Source: Tenacibaculum sp. 190524A02b
Lineage (GTDB): Bacteria > Bacteroidota > Bacteroidia > Flavobacteriales > Flavobacteriaceae
Reading direction: 5' to 3'
DNA length: 64,000 nt
NCBI RefSeq assembly: GCF_964036645.1
Contig: NZ_OZ038525.1
Location: 1,225,501-1,289,500, forward strand
Shown here piece after piece: positions 47,653 through 55,809 of the stretch; position 1 is the first letter of the stretch; every line of letters begins with the position of its first letter. The notes under the pieces are model-generated. The model made no database searches. It saw only the letters and a program-made list of their open reading frames with translations, and was not told where the DNA came from. A program made the translations under genes and the position numbers.

Positions 47653-47941
47653 ATTGAAATTAAACTTATTTTTTACCTGATTAAAAAACTTTGTTTTAAC
47701 CTTATTATAAATATAAGCTTTTCAGTTGTTTAAGTCAAAAAAAATAGTTTATACACTAAGTGTTTTCCCTTAATATAATTTGGACTCACTTACTTTATTT
47801 TCATCTAATATTAAGTCAAATAGACGTTTCTATAAAATTATTTTAAGGGTAATTGAGTATTACGTTAAGGGAAAACCCTTAGATTAATTTCAGTGTTACT
47901 ACTTATCGCATAATTCAAAGTATTTTACCAGTTTTGCAATG

Positions 47942-47964
47942 TTTAAAGTCGGGGGGACTTTAAA
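47942..47964. promoter_or_regulatory. Hairpin with a G5/C5 loop
   Basis: TTTAAAGTC and GACTTTAAA form a perfect 9-bp stem with a loop of five G (plus strand) or five C (minus strand). There is no T run after it, so it is not a terminator. Its right arm overlaps the 29-bp direct repeat. Confidence 0.5.
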
Positions 47965-47987
47965 TGTTTATTTTTTATTAAAGTTAC
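47959..47987 (+). repeat. 29-bp direct repeat, right copy
   Basis: Identical over 29 nt to 40591-40619, same orientation, 7368 bp apart. The two copies enclose exactly the five-gene polysaccharide operon and its upstream region. Confidence 0.85.
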
Positions 47988-48116
47988 CCGTTCATTAAAA
48001 GCTAATGGATGGGTTTCTTTTTACCATTCACCTACACTCAGTGTTCCTTAATCGAATACACTAATATATTCTACCATTTCAATAGTAGCTTTACAATAAC
48101 ATTAAATTTTATTCAC

Positions 48117-49313
48117 ATGAGATTAGGTATTGTATCATCGTTTCCTCCAAGTAAAATAACATTAAATGAATATGCATATCATTTAGTAAAAGGTTTTGTT
48201 AGCTTAAATGAAATAGAAGAAGTTATTTTATTTTGTGATAAAACAGCTGAAGATAAAACCTTAGACTTTCCTTTTGCTGATAAGGTAAAAATAGTTGAAT
48301 GCTGGAATTTTAATAGTTACCAAAATGCATACACAGTTTCTAAAGCAGTAAAATTTCACAAACCAGATCAAGTACTTTTTAATTTACAGTTTATGAAATT
48401 TGGTGATAAAAAAATAGTAGCGGCTTTAGGCTTAATGCTTCCTTTTATTTTAAAAATAATGAAAATTCCTACTACGGTATTAATTCATAATATACTAGAA
48501 ACAGTTGATTTAGAAAGCGCTGGTTTCACTAATAACAAGCTTTTGCAAAAAGCTTATGGTTTTATAGGTTATTGTTTAACTCAGTTTATATTGTCTGCAA
48601 ATACTGTTGCTGTTACTATTCCTAAATACAAGAAAATATTAGAACAAAAGTATAATGTTAATAATGTAATTGTTATACCTCATGGTACTTTTGAACTTCC
48701 CAAAAAACCTAGTCATATTCCTAGTTATCCTGTTAAAAAAGTAATGACCTTTGGTAAATTTGGAACTTATAAAAAAGTGGAGATTTTAATAGAAGCTGTT
48801 AAAAAAGTAAGAAAGGAGTTTAATGAAACAATTGAAGTTGTAATTGCTGGAACTGATAATCCTAATACTCCTAATTATTTAAAAAATGTAAAAGAAAAAT
48901 ATCACAATGTTCCTAATTTAACTTTTACAGGATATGTTCCTGAAGAAAAAGTAGCTGATATTTTTGAAGAAAGTACCATTATTGCCTTTCCTTACACTTC
49001 AACTACAGGTAGTTCTGGTGTTTTACATCAAGCTGGGAGTTATGGAAAAGCAGTTGTTTTACCTAATATTGGTGATTTAAAAGAATTAATTCATGATGAA
49101 GGATATGATGGTGAATTTTTTAATGCTACTTGTGCTAATAGCTTAGCCACTGCTATTAAGAATATATTGATAAATCCTACTTACAGATTAACATTAGAAA
49201 AGACAAATTATAAAGCAGCAACAGCTTATCCAATGCAAAAAATATGTAATATGTATCTTCAAGTATTTTCAAAAATGGAACAGAAATGTTCTTTAAATAA
49301 TGTTTTAGTATAA
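48117..49313 (+). CDS. Family 4 (GT-B) glycosyltransferase
   Basis: 398 residues from the ATG at 48117 (MRLGIVSSFPPSKITLNEYA), which starts directly with the first Rossmann strand. A longer frame from 48009 adds 36 residues without character and is rejected. GT-B features are the N-terminal loop SSFPPSK, then VIVIPHGTFELPKK, MTFGKFGTYKKVEILIEA (second Rossmann domain), TFTGYVPEEKVADIFEEST and the donor-binding AFPYTSTTGSSGVLHQAGSYGKAVVLP. It would transfer a sugar to a lipid-linked or polysaccharide acceptor. It is divergent from the synthase operon and so probably part of the same surface-polysaccharide region, but not the same transcript. Confidence 0.87.
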   Translation: MRLGIVSSFPPSKITLNEYAYHLVKGFVSLNEIEEVILFCDKTAEDKTLDFPFADKVKIVECWNFNSYQNAYTVSKAVKFHKPDQVLFNLQFMKFGDKKIVAALGLMLPFILKIMKIPTTVLIHNILETVDLESAGFTNNKLLQKAYGFIGYCLTQFILSANTVAVTIPKYKKILEQKYNVNNVIVIPHGTFELPKKPSHIPSYPVKKVMTFGKFGTYKKVEILIEAVKKVRKEFNETIEVVIAGTDNPNTPNYLKNVKEKYHNVPNLTFTGYVPEEKVADIFEESTIIAFPYTSTTGSSGVLHQAGSYGKAVVLPNIGDLKELIHDEGYDGEFFNATCANSLATAIKNILINPTYRLTLEKTNYKAATAYPMQKICNMYLQVFSKMEQKCSLNNVLV

Positions 49314-49317
49314 AATA

Positions 49318-50613
49318 TTAAGCTACGTATTTTGTCTTCTTTAATGTACTTAAAATAATAAAAGATGCAAAAAAGAAGATAGCTAAACACAAAACACTCC
49401 ATTGCATAGAATTTGTAATAGCATATAATAAACCATAAACAAAAGTTCCTAAAACAATAGCTATTTTTTCAGTAACATCGTAAAAACTAAAATAAGTAGC
49501 ATGATCTTGGGTTTCAGGTAAAAGTTTAGAGTAAGTTGAACGAGTAAGCGACTGAATAGCTCCTTGTACCAAACCTAATAAACCTCCTAACCCATAAAAA
49601 TAAATCGCCACATTCTCTTGGTTTTTATCTAGTAAAAATGCACAGAAACAAACTAATGTCCATATGCCTAAGGTTATTTTTAAAGCTTTAATATTTCCTA
49701 TTCGTTCTGATAACCTTGAGAAAATTAGTGCTCCAAAAATTGCCACTACTTGTACTAATAAAATAGTCACTATTAAACTTGTAGATGATAAACCTAATTC
49801 AGAAGAGCCAAAAATAGCCGCCATTAAAATAATTGTTTGTACTCCAACACTTAATAAAAAGAAAGCTATTAAAAAACGTTTTAAGGTAGGATAAGCAATT
49901 ACTTCATCTAATACTGTTTGTAACTCTTTAAAACCTTTCCAAATATAATCAGCATCAGGTTTTCTATTATAAATATCATCTGGAAGTCTTTTAAAAGTAA
50001 TCTGAGCAAATCCAATCCACCATAAACCTACCATTACAAAAGATATCCTTGAAGCCATCCCTTTTGTTATTCCTAACAGATCAGGAAACATAATCATTAC
50101 TAAGTTAATAAGTAACAAAATAATTGATCCTACATAACCATATACAAAACCTTTTGCACTCGCTCTATCTTGCTGTTCAGGGTGAGCTATTTCGGGTAAA
50201 TATGCGTTATAAAACACTAAACTAGCCCAAAAACCAATACTTGCTAAAATAGTAAACCAAATTCCTATCCAAACAGTATCAACACCCTCAAAAAAGTATA
50301 AACTCATTACAGAAAAAGAACCTAGTGCACAGAAAAACTTCATAAACTTCTTCTTACTTCCAGTATAATCAGCAATACCTGATAAAATAGGAGAAATAAA
50401 AGCTACTACTAAAAAAGAAAAAGAAAGTGCATAGCTATACAAACTATCTGGGTGCTCCCACTCCATCCCTAAAAAATGAACTGATTTTCCTTCTGTCACC
50501 CCGCTATAGTACAGAGGAAAAACAGCAGTACTTATAACTAAAGAATATACTGAGTTTGCCCAATCATAAAATGCCCAACCGTTTATTAGCTTTTGATTTC
50601 CTATTTTATACAT
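49318..50613 (-). CDS. MFS transporter, UMF1/Atg22-like
   Basis: 431 residues with about 12 hydrophobic helices. The opening WAFYDWANSVYSLVISTAVFPLYY is the hallmark of the Atg22/UMF1 branch of the major facilitator superfamily. The loop after helix 2 (SGIADYTGSKKKFMKFF) is the MFS motif A region, and GGLLGLVQGAIQSLTRSTYSKLLPE is also typical. It is an inner-membrane secondary transporter. Members of this branch export amino acids or have unknown substrates. It converges on the GT4 gene with only 4 nt between the stop codons. Confidence 0.85.
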   Translation of the reverse strand: MYKIGNQKLINGWAFYDWANSVYSLVISTAVFPLYYSGVTEGKSVHFLGMEWEHPDSLYSYALSFSFLVVAFISPILSGIADYTGSKKKFMKFFCALGSFSVMSLYFFEGVDTVWIGIWFTILASIGFWASLVFYNAYLPEIAHPEQQDRASAKGFVYGYVGSIILLLINLVMIMFPDLLGITKGMASRISFVMVGLWWIGFAQITFKRLPDDIYNRKPDADYIWKGFKELQTVLDEVIAYPTLKRFLIAFFLLSVGVQTIILMAAIFGSSELGLSSTSLIVTILLVQVVAIFGALIFSRLSERIGNIKALKITLGIWTLVCFCAFLLDKNQENVAIYFYGLGGLLGLVQGAIQSLTRSTYSKLLPETQDHATYFSFYDVTEKIAIVLGTFVYGLLYAITNSMQWSVLCLAIFFFASFIILSTLKKTKYVA

Positions 50614-50625
50614 AATTAATTAGAT

Positions 50626-50656
50626 AAAAAAAACCGTTCTTGTACAAGAACGGTTT
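50626..50656 (-). terminator. Rho-independent terminator of the M48 protease gene
   Basis: A perfect 26-nt palindrome (50631-50656) made of AAACCGTTCTTGT and its complement. On the minus strand it is followed by a run of T (50626-50633). It lies 25 nt after the protease stop codon. Confidence 0.8.
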
Positions 50657-50680
50657 GCAATATACTAATAAATAAATCTA

Positions 50681-51487
50681 TTATTTTCTTACAGGAACAT
50701 TATATCTAGAAGCTAATCTTTTTGCTTCTGGTAAGTACGCTTTTAATGTTTGTATTCTAGTTTGATTAGATGGATGTGTGCTTAAAAACTCTGGTGGTGC
50801 TTTAGAACCTGCTCTCTGACTCATTCTTACCCAAACTTCTGCTGCTTCTTCACCTCTATATCCTGCCATTAACATAAAAACCAGCCCTAGTTTATCTGCT
50901 TCAGTTTCATGTGTTCTACTGAAAGCTAGCATCCCTACTTGAGAACCAATACCGTAAGCCATATTCCATAATTGAGAATTTTTACTATTTCTTGTACCTA
51001 AAGCAACAGCCAAACCTCCTAATTGCTGTCCATAAGCACTTGTCATACGCTCTTGACCATGTTTAGCAAACGCATGTGCTACTTCGTGTCCCATAACAGC
51101 CGCTACACCATCTTCATTTGCACAAATAGGCATTATTCCTGTATAAAATACTACTTTACCTCCTGGTAAACACCAAGCATTTACGGTTTTATCATCAACT
51201 AAATTAAACTCCCATTTATAAGAATTAGCTTCAGCAACCATACCATTAGCTCTCATAAATCGATCAACTGCTGCTGATATTTTTTTACCAACTCTTTTTA
51301 TTTGATTTGACTTAGTTGCATCTGTTGATAGTTTATTCTTTTCTAAAAAACCTTTATACTGTGCAAAACTTGCAGGTAATACTTGTGCATCACTAACAAC
51401 ATTAATTCGTTTTCTCCCTGTAATAGGCACCGTACTACATTGAATCAACATAGTAGCTACAAAAGTTAAAGCTAATACTCTTTTCAT
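50681..51487 (-). CDS. M48-family metalloprotease lipoprotein (BepA/LoiP-like)
   Basis: 268 residues from the ATG at 51485-51487, chosen because a lipoprotein signal follows at once (MKRVLALTFVATMLIQC). A frame to 51526 adds 13 residues ahead of it. The HExxH zinc motif is VMGHEVAHAFAKHG and the third ligand Glu lies in HETEADKLGL, both typical of M48 peptidases. TGRKRINVVSD and STHPSNQTRIQTL are also family landmarks. It is expected in the periplasm or outer membrane for quality control of envelope proteins. Length is normal and the gene is monocistronic with its own terminator. Confidence 0.9.
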   Translation of the reverse strand: MKRVLALTFVATMLIQCSTVPITGRKRINVVSDAQVLPASFAQYKGFLEKNKLSTDATKSNQIKRVGKKISAAVDRFMRANGMVAEANSYKWEFNLVDDKTVNAWCLPGGKVVFYTGIMPICANEDGVAAVMGHEVAHAFAKHGQERMTSAYGQQLGGLAVALGTRNSKNSQLWNMAYGIGSQVGMLAFSRTHETEADKLGLVFMLMAGYRGEEAAEVWVRMSQRAGSKAPPEFLSTHPSNQTRIQTLKAYLPEAKRLASRYNVPVRK

Positions 51488-51615
51488 TACTAATAATAAT
51501 TTTTGATGATATATAAAATATGACACAAAGAAAGTAAATATGTCACATCTTCCCTATTTAAACATTCTCTTTTTAAATTTACAAATTTTATCTTTATCTT
51601 GAAAATTTACACATA

Positions 51616-52488
51616 ATGAATTTTATAAATAATAACAAAAGCCCTAAAAGTATAGTTGTCCCCAAGTTTTTAATTATAGCAACCAATATCATACAAACTA
51701 TTTCCTCTAACTTAATAGCTAAACTAGGTGCTAAATTATTTTTAACACCTGTTAAATTTGGAACTCCAAAAAGAGAAAAAATGCTATATGAAAGTGCTCA
51801 AAAAAAACGCATTCCTATCAAAACAATACATAAAGAAATTGAGGTTCTTACCTACGGATATTCTAAAAAGAAAGTACTATTCATTCATGGCTGGTCAGGC
51901 AGAAGTACCCAATTATTTTTAGCTGCCGATAAACTATTAGAAAAAGGGTATATGCTTGTAGCTTTTGATGGTCCTGCACATGGAAAGTCTACAGGAAAAA
52001 GAACTTCTATGCCTGAATTTTTAGAAACTATAAAAGAAGTTACTAATTTGTATGGTCCTTTTGAAGTTGCTATTGGTCACTCTTTTGGTGGTATGTGTTT
52101 GTATAATGCCGTAGCTGAAGACTTATCTGTGAAAAAACTAATAACCATTGGAGCTGGTGATAAAATTTCCGAAGTAATTTTAAACTTCACCAAAAGTTTA
52201 AAGTTAAAAAATAATGTTGCTAAAAAAATAAAAGGAATTTACGATAAACAATGGGAAAAAGATGTTGATGAACATGCTTCAAGTGAAATGGCTAAAAAAA
52301 TTAACATCCCTACATTAGTTATTCATGACAGTATGGATGGAGATGTAGATGTAAGTTCAGCTATAAACATTCGTCAAAGTTTAAAAAGAGGTGAACTTTT
52401 TATTACAAATGGTTTAGGACATACCAAAATACTACGTGATAAGAAAGTAGCTGTAAAGATTATTGAATTTATCCAGAAAGACACATGA
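51616..52488 (+). CDS. Alpha/beta-fold hydrolase
   Basis: 290 residues. The alpha/beta core begins near residue 75: VLFIHGWSGRSTQLF (oxyanion loop HGW), then VAFDGPAHGKSTG, and the nucleophile elbow GHSFGGM with the catalytic Ser. The Asp is likely in VIHDSMDGDVD and the His in NGLGHTKIL near the C-terminus, so the triad is complete. An N-terminal extension of about 60 residues (SIVVPKFLIIATNIIQTI) is hydrophobic and may contact the membrane. The stop overlaps the start of msrB by 4 nt. The substrate is unknown. Confidence 0.85.
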   Translation: MNFINNNKSPKSIVVPKFLIIATNIIQTISSNLIAKLGAKLFLTPVKFGTPKREKMLYESAQKKRIPIKTIHKEIEVLTYGYSKKKVLFIHGWSGRSTQLFLAADKLLEKGYMLVAFDGPAHGKSTGKRTSMPEFLETIKEVTNLYGPFEVAIGHSFGGMCLYNAVAEDLSVKKLITIGAGDKISEVILNFTKSLKLKNNVAKKIKGIYDKQWEKDVDEHASSEMAKKINIPTLVIHDSMDGDVDVSSAINIRQSLKRGELFITNGLGHTKILRDKKVAVKIIEFIQKDT

Positions 52489-52955
52489 AAAAATACATTT
52501 TAGCATTTCTATTAATTATAGTATCAAGTCATTTTATAAATGCTCAAACTACCAAAGAATATAAAGTTTCAAAAACTAATAAGGAATGGAAACGTATACT
52601 TACTTCTAAACAGTACTATATTCTAAGACAAGCTGGTACTGAACGTCCATTCTCTAGTTCTTATAATAAAAATTATAAAAAAGGTGTGTATCATTGTGCT
52701 GGTTGTAATACTCCTTTATACAAATCAGAACATAAATATGATTCTGGTTCTGGATGGCCTTCTTTTGATAGAGCTATTAAAGGAAACATAAAACTAGATG
52801 TTGATTATAAAATAGGTTATGCTAGAAATGAACTGAAATGTAATACATGTGGCGGACATTTAGGGCATGTTTTTGATGATGGTCCAGTAAAAACTACTGG
52901 AAAAAGACATTGCATAAATGGAGCAGCTCTAAAGTTCGTTCGTAAAAAGTCATAA
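52485..52955 (+). CDS. msrB: Peptide-methionine (R)-S-oxide reductase MsrB, exported
   Basis: 156 residues with a signal peptide (ILAFLLIIVSSHFINAQ), so it acts outside the cytoplasm. The MsrB domain is complete: ERPFSSSYNKNYKKGVYHC, zinc pairs CAGC and CNTC, SGSGWPSFDRAI, GGHLGHVFDDGP and the catalytic Cys in KRHCINGAALKF. It reduces methionine-R-sulfoxide in oxidised proteins. It is translationally coupled to the alpha/beta hydrolase (ATGA overlap). Confidence 0.93.
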   Translation: MKKYILAFLLIIVSSHFINAQTTKEYKVSKTNKEWKRILTSKQYYILRQAGTERPFSSSYNKNYKKGVYHCAGCNTPLYKSEHKYDSGSGWPSFDRAIKGNIKLDVDYKIGYARNELKCNTCGGHLGHVFDDGPVKTTGKRHCINGAALKFVRKKS

Positions 52956-53008
52956 AAACATTAATACTTCTCTTTTTTGTAAATTAGAGCCTTTAACTAA
53001 TCTTAGGT

Positions 53009-53563
53009 ATGGAAAACTCTTATTTACAAAGTGTACGTAAACAAATAGCTTATTACAAAACCCTCGGAGAAAAAACATTCAATCAATTAACTAAAGATGA
53101 ACTGTTTTGGCAATACAATGAGGAAAGTAATTCTATAGCTATTATTGTAAAACATATAGCTGGTAACATGCTATCTAGATGGACTGATTTTTTTACTGAA
53201 GATGGTGAAAAACCTTGGAGGAATAGAGATGATGAGTTTGTTAATACCTTTCAATCAAAAGAAGAATTAATCGACTATTGGAACAAAGGTTGGGATTGTT
53301 TTATAAATACGATCAACTCTATTGAGAATAAAGATTTAGAAAAAGTAATTTACATCCGTAACCAAGGGCATACAGTTATAGAAGCTATTAACCGTCAAAT
53401 TTGCCATTATCCATATCATATTGGTCAAATTGTATTTTTAGGAAAAATGGTTAAAAATAATGATTGGAAATCGCTTTCAATTCCTAAAAATGCTTCAAAA
53501 AAATACAACTCAGAAAAATTTGCTAAAACGAAAACTAAAAAACACTTCACAGACGATTTATAA
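53009..53563 (+). CDS. DinB-like DUF1572 protein
   Basis: 184 residues. The four-helix DinB/YfiT-like fold is suggested by the spaced His residues that bind metal: VKHIAGNMLSRW near residue 47 and CHYPYHIGQIVFLG near residue 130. The stretch FFTEDGEKPWRNRDDEF is typical of DUF1572. No signal peptide. Related proteins are metal-dependent thiol transferases or of unknown function. The 53-nt gap after msrB suggests possible co-transcription. Confidence 0.82.
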   Translation: MENSYLQSVRKQIAYYKTLGEKTFNQLTKDELFWQYNEESNSIAIIVKHIAGNMLSRWTDFFTEDGEKPWRNRDDEFVNTFQSKEELIDYWNKGWDCFINTINSIENKDLEKVIYIRNQGHTVIEAINRQICHYPYHIGQIVFLGKMVKNNDWKSLSIPKNASKKYNSEKFAKTKTKKHFTDDL

Positions 53564-53626
53564 TTTTTTTTAATAAAAAGTGTCACACATAAAAAACAGT
53601 TTTGTCATTAGTATAGAAAATATTTT

Positions 53627-54196
53627 TTGAGAACGCAGAATTTACATATCAATCAACTAATCGAGCGCTGCAAAAAAAACGACACTAATGCACAAATGCA
53701 ATTGTATAACAGCTATTATAAAGCTATGTACAATTCGGCATATCGCATATTAAAAGATGAGTTTGAAGCAGAAGACTTAATGCAAGAAGCATTTTTAACA
53801 GCTTTTACCAAACTTGATACTTTTAAAGGAGAAGTTGCTTTTGGTGCATGGCTAAAAAGAATTGTTATCAATAAAAGTTTAACGCAATTGAAAAAGAATA
53901 ATCGTTATAACGAAGTAAAAATGGATGTAATTCCAAATAAAGAAGATGATGAAGAAAATATAGATTATTCAAACCTAAATGTAAAAGAAGTATTAAATGC
54001 AATACAAAGCTTAAAAGATAATTATCGTTTAGTACTTACGTTAAATTTAATTGAAGGCTATGATTATGAAGAAATAGCTCAAATACTAAAGTATACTAAT
54101 GAAAATGTTAGAACTACAGTATCTAGAGCAAAAAAGAAGTTAAAACAAGTATTACTTGTTAATAATACATCTAAAACAAAGTTTTATGGCAGATAA
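53627..54196 (+). CDS. ECF RNA polymerase sigma factor
   Basis: 189 residues. I use TTG at 53627, as no ATG precedes the conserved region (HINQLIERCKKNDTNAQMQLYN). Region 2 is SAYRILKDEFEAEDLMQEAFLTAFTKL, followed by FGAWLKRIVINKSL. Region 4 is EGYDYEEIAQILKYTNENVRTTVSRAKKKL. This is an ECF-type sigma without region 3. The following gene starts inside its end (11-nt overlap), and two envelope-protein genes follow. An envelope-stress regulon that includes its own operon is the simple model. Confidence 0.88.
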   Translation: MRTQNLHINQLIERCKKNDTNAQMQLYNSYYKAMYNSAYRILKDEFEAEDLMQEAFLTAFTKLDTFKGEVAFGAWLKRIVINKSLTQLKKNNRYNEVKMDVIPNKEDDEENIDYSNLNVKEVLNAIQSLKDNYRLVLTLNLIEGYDYEEIAQILKYTNENVRTTVSRAKKKLKQVLLVNNTSKTKFYGR

Positions 54197-54722
54197 ACTA
54201 CATAACTTTTTTAGTGATAATGATTTTGATATTCATGAACCACACTCAGGACATTTAGATCGTTTTCAAAGAAAACTGCAAAACTCTCAGAAAAAGAGTT
54301 CATATCCATGGAAATGGATGAGCATAGCTGCTTCAATAGTTTTAGTAGTAGGTTTTTATTTAGGCACTACTATTCAACCTACTAACAAAAAATTTAGCTT
54401 AGCAGGTATTTCACCTAACATGGCAGAAACGGAAACCTTCTTTATTTCTACAATTAAACAAGAATTAAAAGAAATTGAAAAACATAGGAATATTGAAACT
54501 GAAATGTTAATAGAACATGCACTTGACGAGATTGAAGAACTTGAAGAAAAATTCCAAGCCTTTTCTAAAGAACTTCAGAATTCTGACAACAAAAGAATTA
54601 TCATTAAAAGCCTTATAAACAATTATCAACAGCGCCTAAATATTTTAGAGCAGTTACTTGTTAAATTGGAGTATCAAAAAAATCCAGCAAAATTTGAATT
54701 AAAGAATGATGAAATTATATAA
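54186..54722 (+). CDS. Anti-sigma-factor-like single-pass membrane protein
   Basis: 178 residues from the ATG at 54186 (MADKLHNFFSDNDFDIHEPH). The TTG 30 nt upstream lies deeper within the sigma gene. The N-terminal 40 residues contain a GHLDRFQRKL motif often seen in Flavobacteriia anti-sigma proteins, then one transmembrane helix near residues 45-65 (WMSIAASIVLVVGFYLGTTI) and a periplasmic coiled coil (EIEELEEKFQAFSKELQNS). The overlap with both the sigma gene (11 nt) and the next gene (17 nt) shows tight coupling. The anti-sigma role is inferred from position and topology; no zinc finger is present. Confidence 0.7.
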   Translation: MADKLHNFFSDNDFDIHEPHSGHLDRFQRKLQNSQKKSSYPWKWMSIAASIVLVVGFYLGTTIQPTNKKFSLAGISPNMAETETFFISTIKQELKEIEKHRNIETEMLIEHALDEIEELEEKFQAFSKELQNSDNKRIIIKSLINNYQQRLNILEQLLVKLEYQKNPAKFELKNDEII

Positions 54723-55791
54723 AGCCCTTCTGTTACTAGTTTTTTTTACTCCTACGCTGTTAATAGCGAATAATGGAGTTAAGAAACACGAAAAAACAAA
54801 AACAATCAAAAAACAATTTAGTGTAAATAGTAAAGCTACCTTATACATTAATAATAAATATGGAAATATCAATATATCTTCTTGGAATGAGAATAGAGTT
54901 GAGATTGATGTAAAAATAACTGTTAAAGGCAGTAACTTAAGTAAAGTTGAAGATAAATTAAATGCAATAAATGTTGATTTTAATGCATCTAATGAACTTG
55001 TTGAAGCAAGAACCCGAATACAAAATACGAAATCTAACTGGTCTTGGTGGGGAGGAAATGATAATATTAATTTTAAAATTAATTACTTTATCAAAATGCC
55101 TGCAAGCAATAATGCCGATTTACACAATAAATATGGAAATATTGAAATAGATGTTTTAAATGGTAAATCTAATATTAATTGTAGTTATGGAAATATTGAA
55201 ATAGACAAGCTAACTAATGCAGATAACTCTATAAATTTAGATTATTGTGGTTCATCTGATATAAACTATATAAAATCAGGTCACCTTTCTTTAGATTACT
55301 CTAAATTAAAAATCCAAAACTCTGAGAAGTTAAAAAGTAGTTCTGATTACTCTTCTTTGAAAATTGAAAAAATAGGTTCACTAAACTTTAATAGTGATTA
55401 TGGTAGTGTTTCTGTAAGTAATGTTGATATCATAGAAGGGAACTCAGATTATGCAGGTGTAAAAGTTGGAACTTTGCATAAAAAACTACGAATAGATACT
55501 GATTATGGAGGTGTAAAAATATATGATATAGCTAAAGGCTTTGAAAGTATTGCCATTGAAGCTAATTATGCAGGTGTAAAACTAGGAACTAAAAGTGATA
55601 ATAGCTTTAAATTTATAGTAGATCTTGGTTACGCAGGATTTAACTACCCTAATGATAAAGTTGAATTTTTCAAGAGTATCAAAAAATCATCTAAAAAGTA
55701 TTACGAAGGTACTTTTGGCTCAGAAAATTCTAACGCTACAGTAAATATAAGATCAAGATACGGAGGTGTATCTCTTAAAATAACCGATTAA
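54706..55791 (+). CDS. Exported DUF4097-like beta-solenoid protein
   Basis: 361 residues with a signal peptide (LLLLVFFTPTLLIAN). The mature part is a repeating beta structure with recurring short motifs (KYGNINI, KYGNIEID, SYGNIEID, DYSSLKI, DYGSVSV, DYAGVKV, DYGGVKI, NYAGVKL, RYGGVSL), one about every 15-25 residues. This is characteristic of DUF4097/GIN-like solenoid proteins. It is presumably periplasmic or surface-located. Two adjacent ATG codons (54706 and 54709) are equally possible. It is co-expressed with the sigma/anti-sigma pair and the DUF2807 gene. Confidence 0.8.
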   Translation: MMKLYKALLLLVFFTPTLLIANNGVKKHEKTKTIKKQFSVNSKATLYINNKYGNINISSWNENRVEIDVKITVKGSNLSKVEDKLNAINVDFNASNELVEARTRIQNTKSNWSWWGGNDNINFKINYFIKMPASNNADLHNKYGNIEIDVLNGKSNINCSYGNIEIDKLTNADNSINLDYCGSSDINYIKSGHLSLDYSKLKIQNSEKLKSSSDYSSLKIEKIGSLNFNSDYGSVSVSNVDIIEGNSDYAGVKVGTLHKKLRIDTDYGGVKIYDIAKGFESIAIEANYAGVKLGTKSDNSFKFIVDLGYAGFNYPNDKVEFFKSIKKSSKKYYEGTFGSENSNATVNIRSRYGGVSLKITD

Positions 55792-55809
55792 TAACCAAAG
55801 AAAACCAAA

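Larger units (their letters stand above)
47428..48116. other. 689-nt intergenic region upstream of the polysaccharide operon
   Basis: This divergent region must contain the promoters of the minus-strand polysaccharide operon and of the GT4 gene. It holds a short minus-strand ORF (47575-47640), two G6/C6 runs (47647-47652 and 47951-47956), a hairpin with the second run in its loop (47942-47964) and the right copy of the 29-bp repeat (47959-47987). I see no exact TAnnTTTG box. A plus-strand frame at 47459-47680 has no homology I recognise and looks spurious. Confidence 0.5.

Noticed and set aside
47459-47680. 73-residue plus-strand ORF upstream of the polysaccharide operon
   Set aside because: Low-complexity AT-driven frame, no leader, overlaps the operon's promoter region and the C6 element.
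48009-48116. Longer N-terminus of the GT4 glycosyltransferase from 48009
   Set aside because: The 36 extra residues are not glycosyltransferase-like; the Rossmann start MRLGIVSSFPPS at 48117 is the natural beginning.
51516-51535. TGACA...TGTCA symmetry between the M48 protease and alpha/beta hydrolase genes as an operator
   Set aside because: Only five matching bases per arm with a long spacer; expected by chance.
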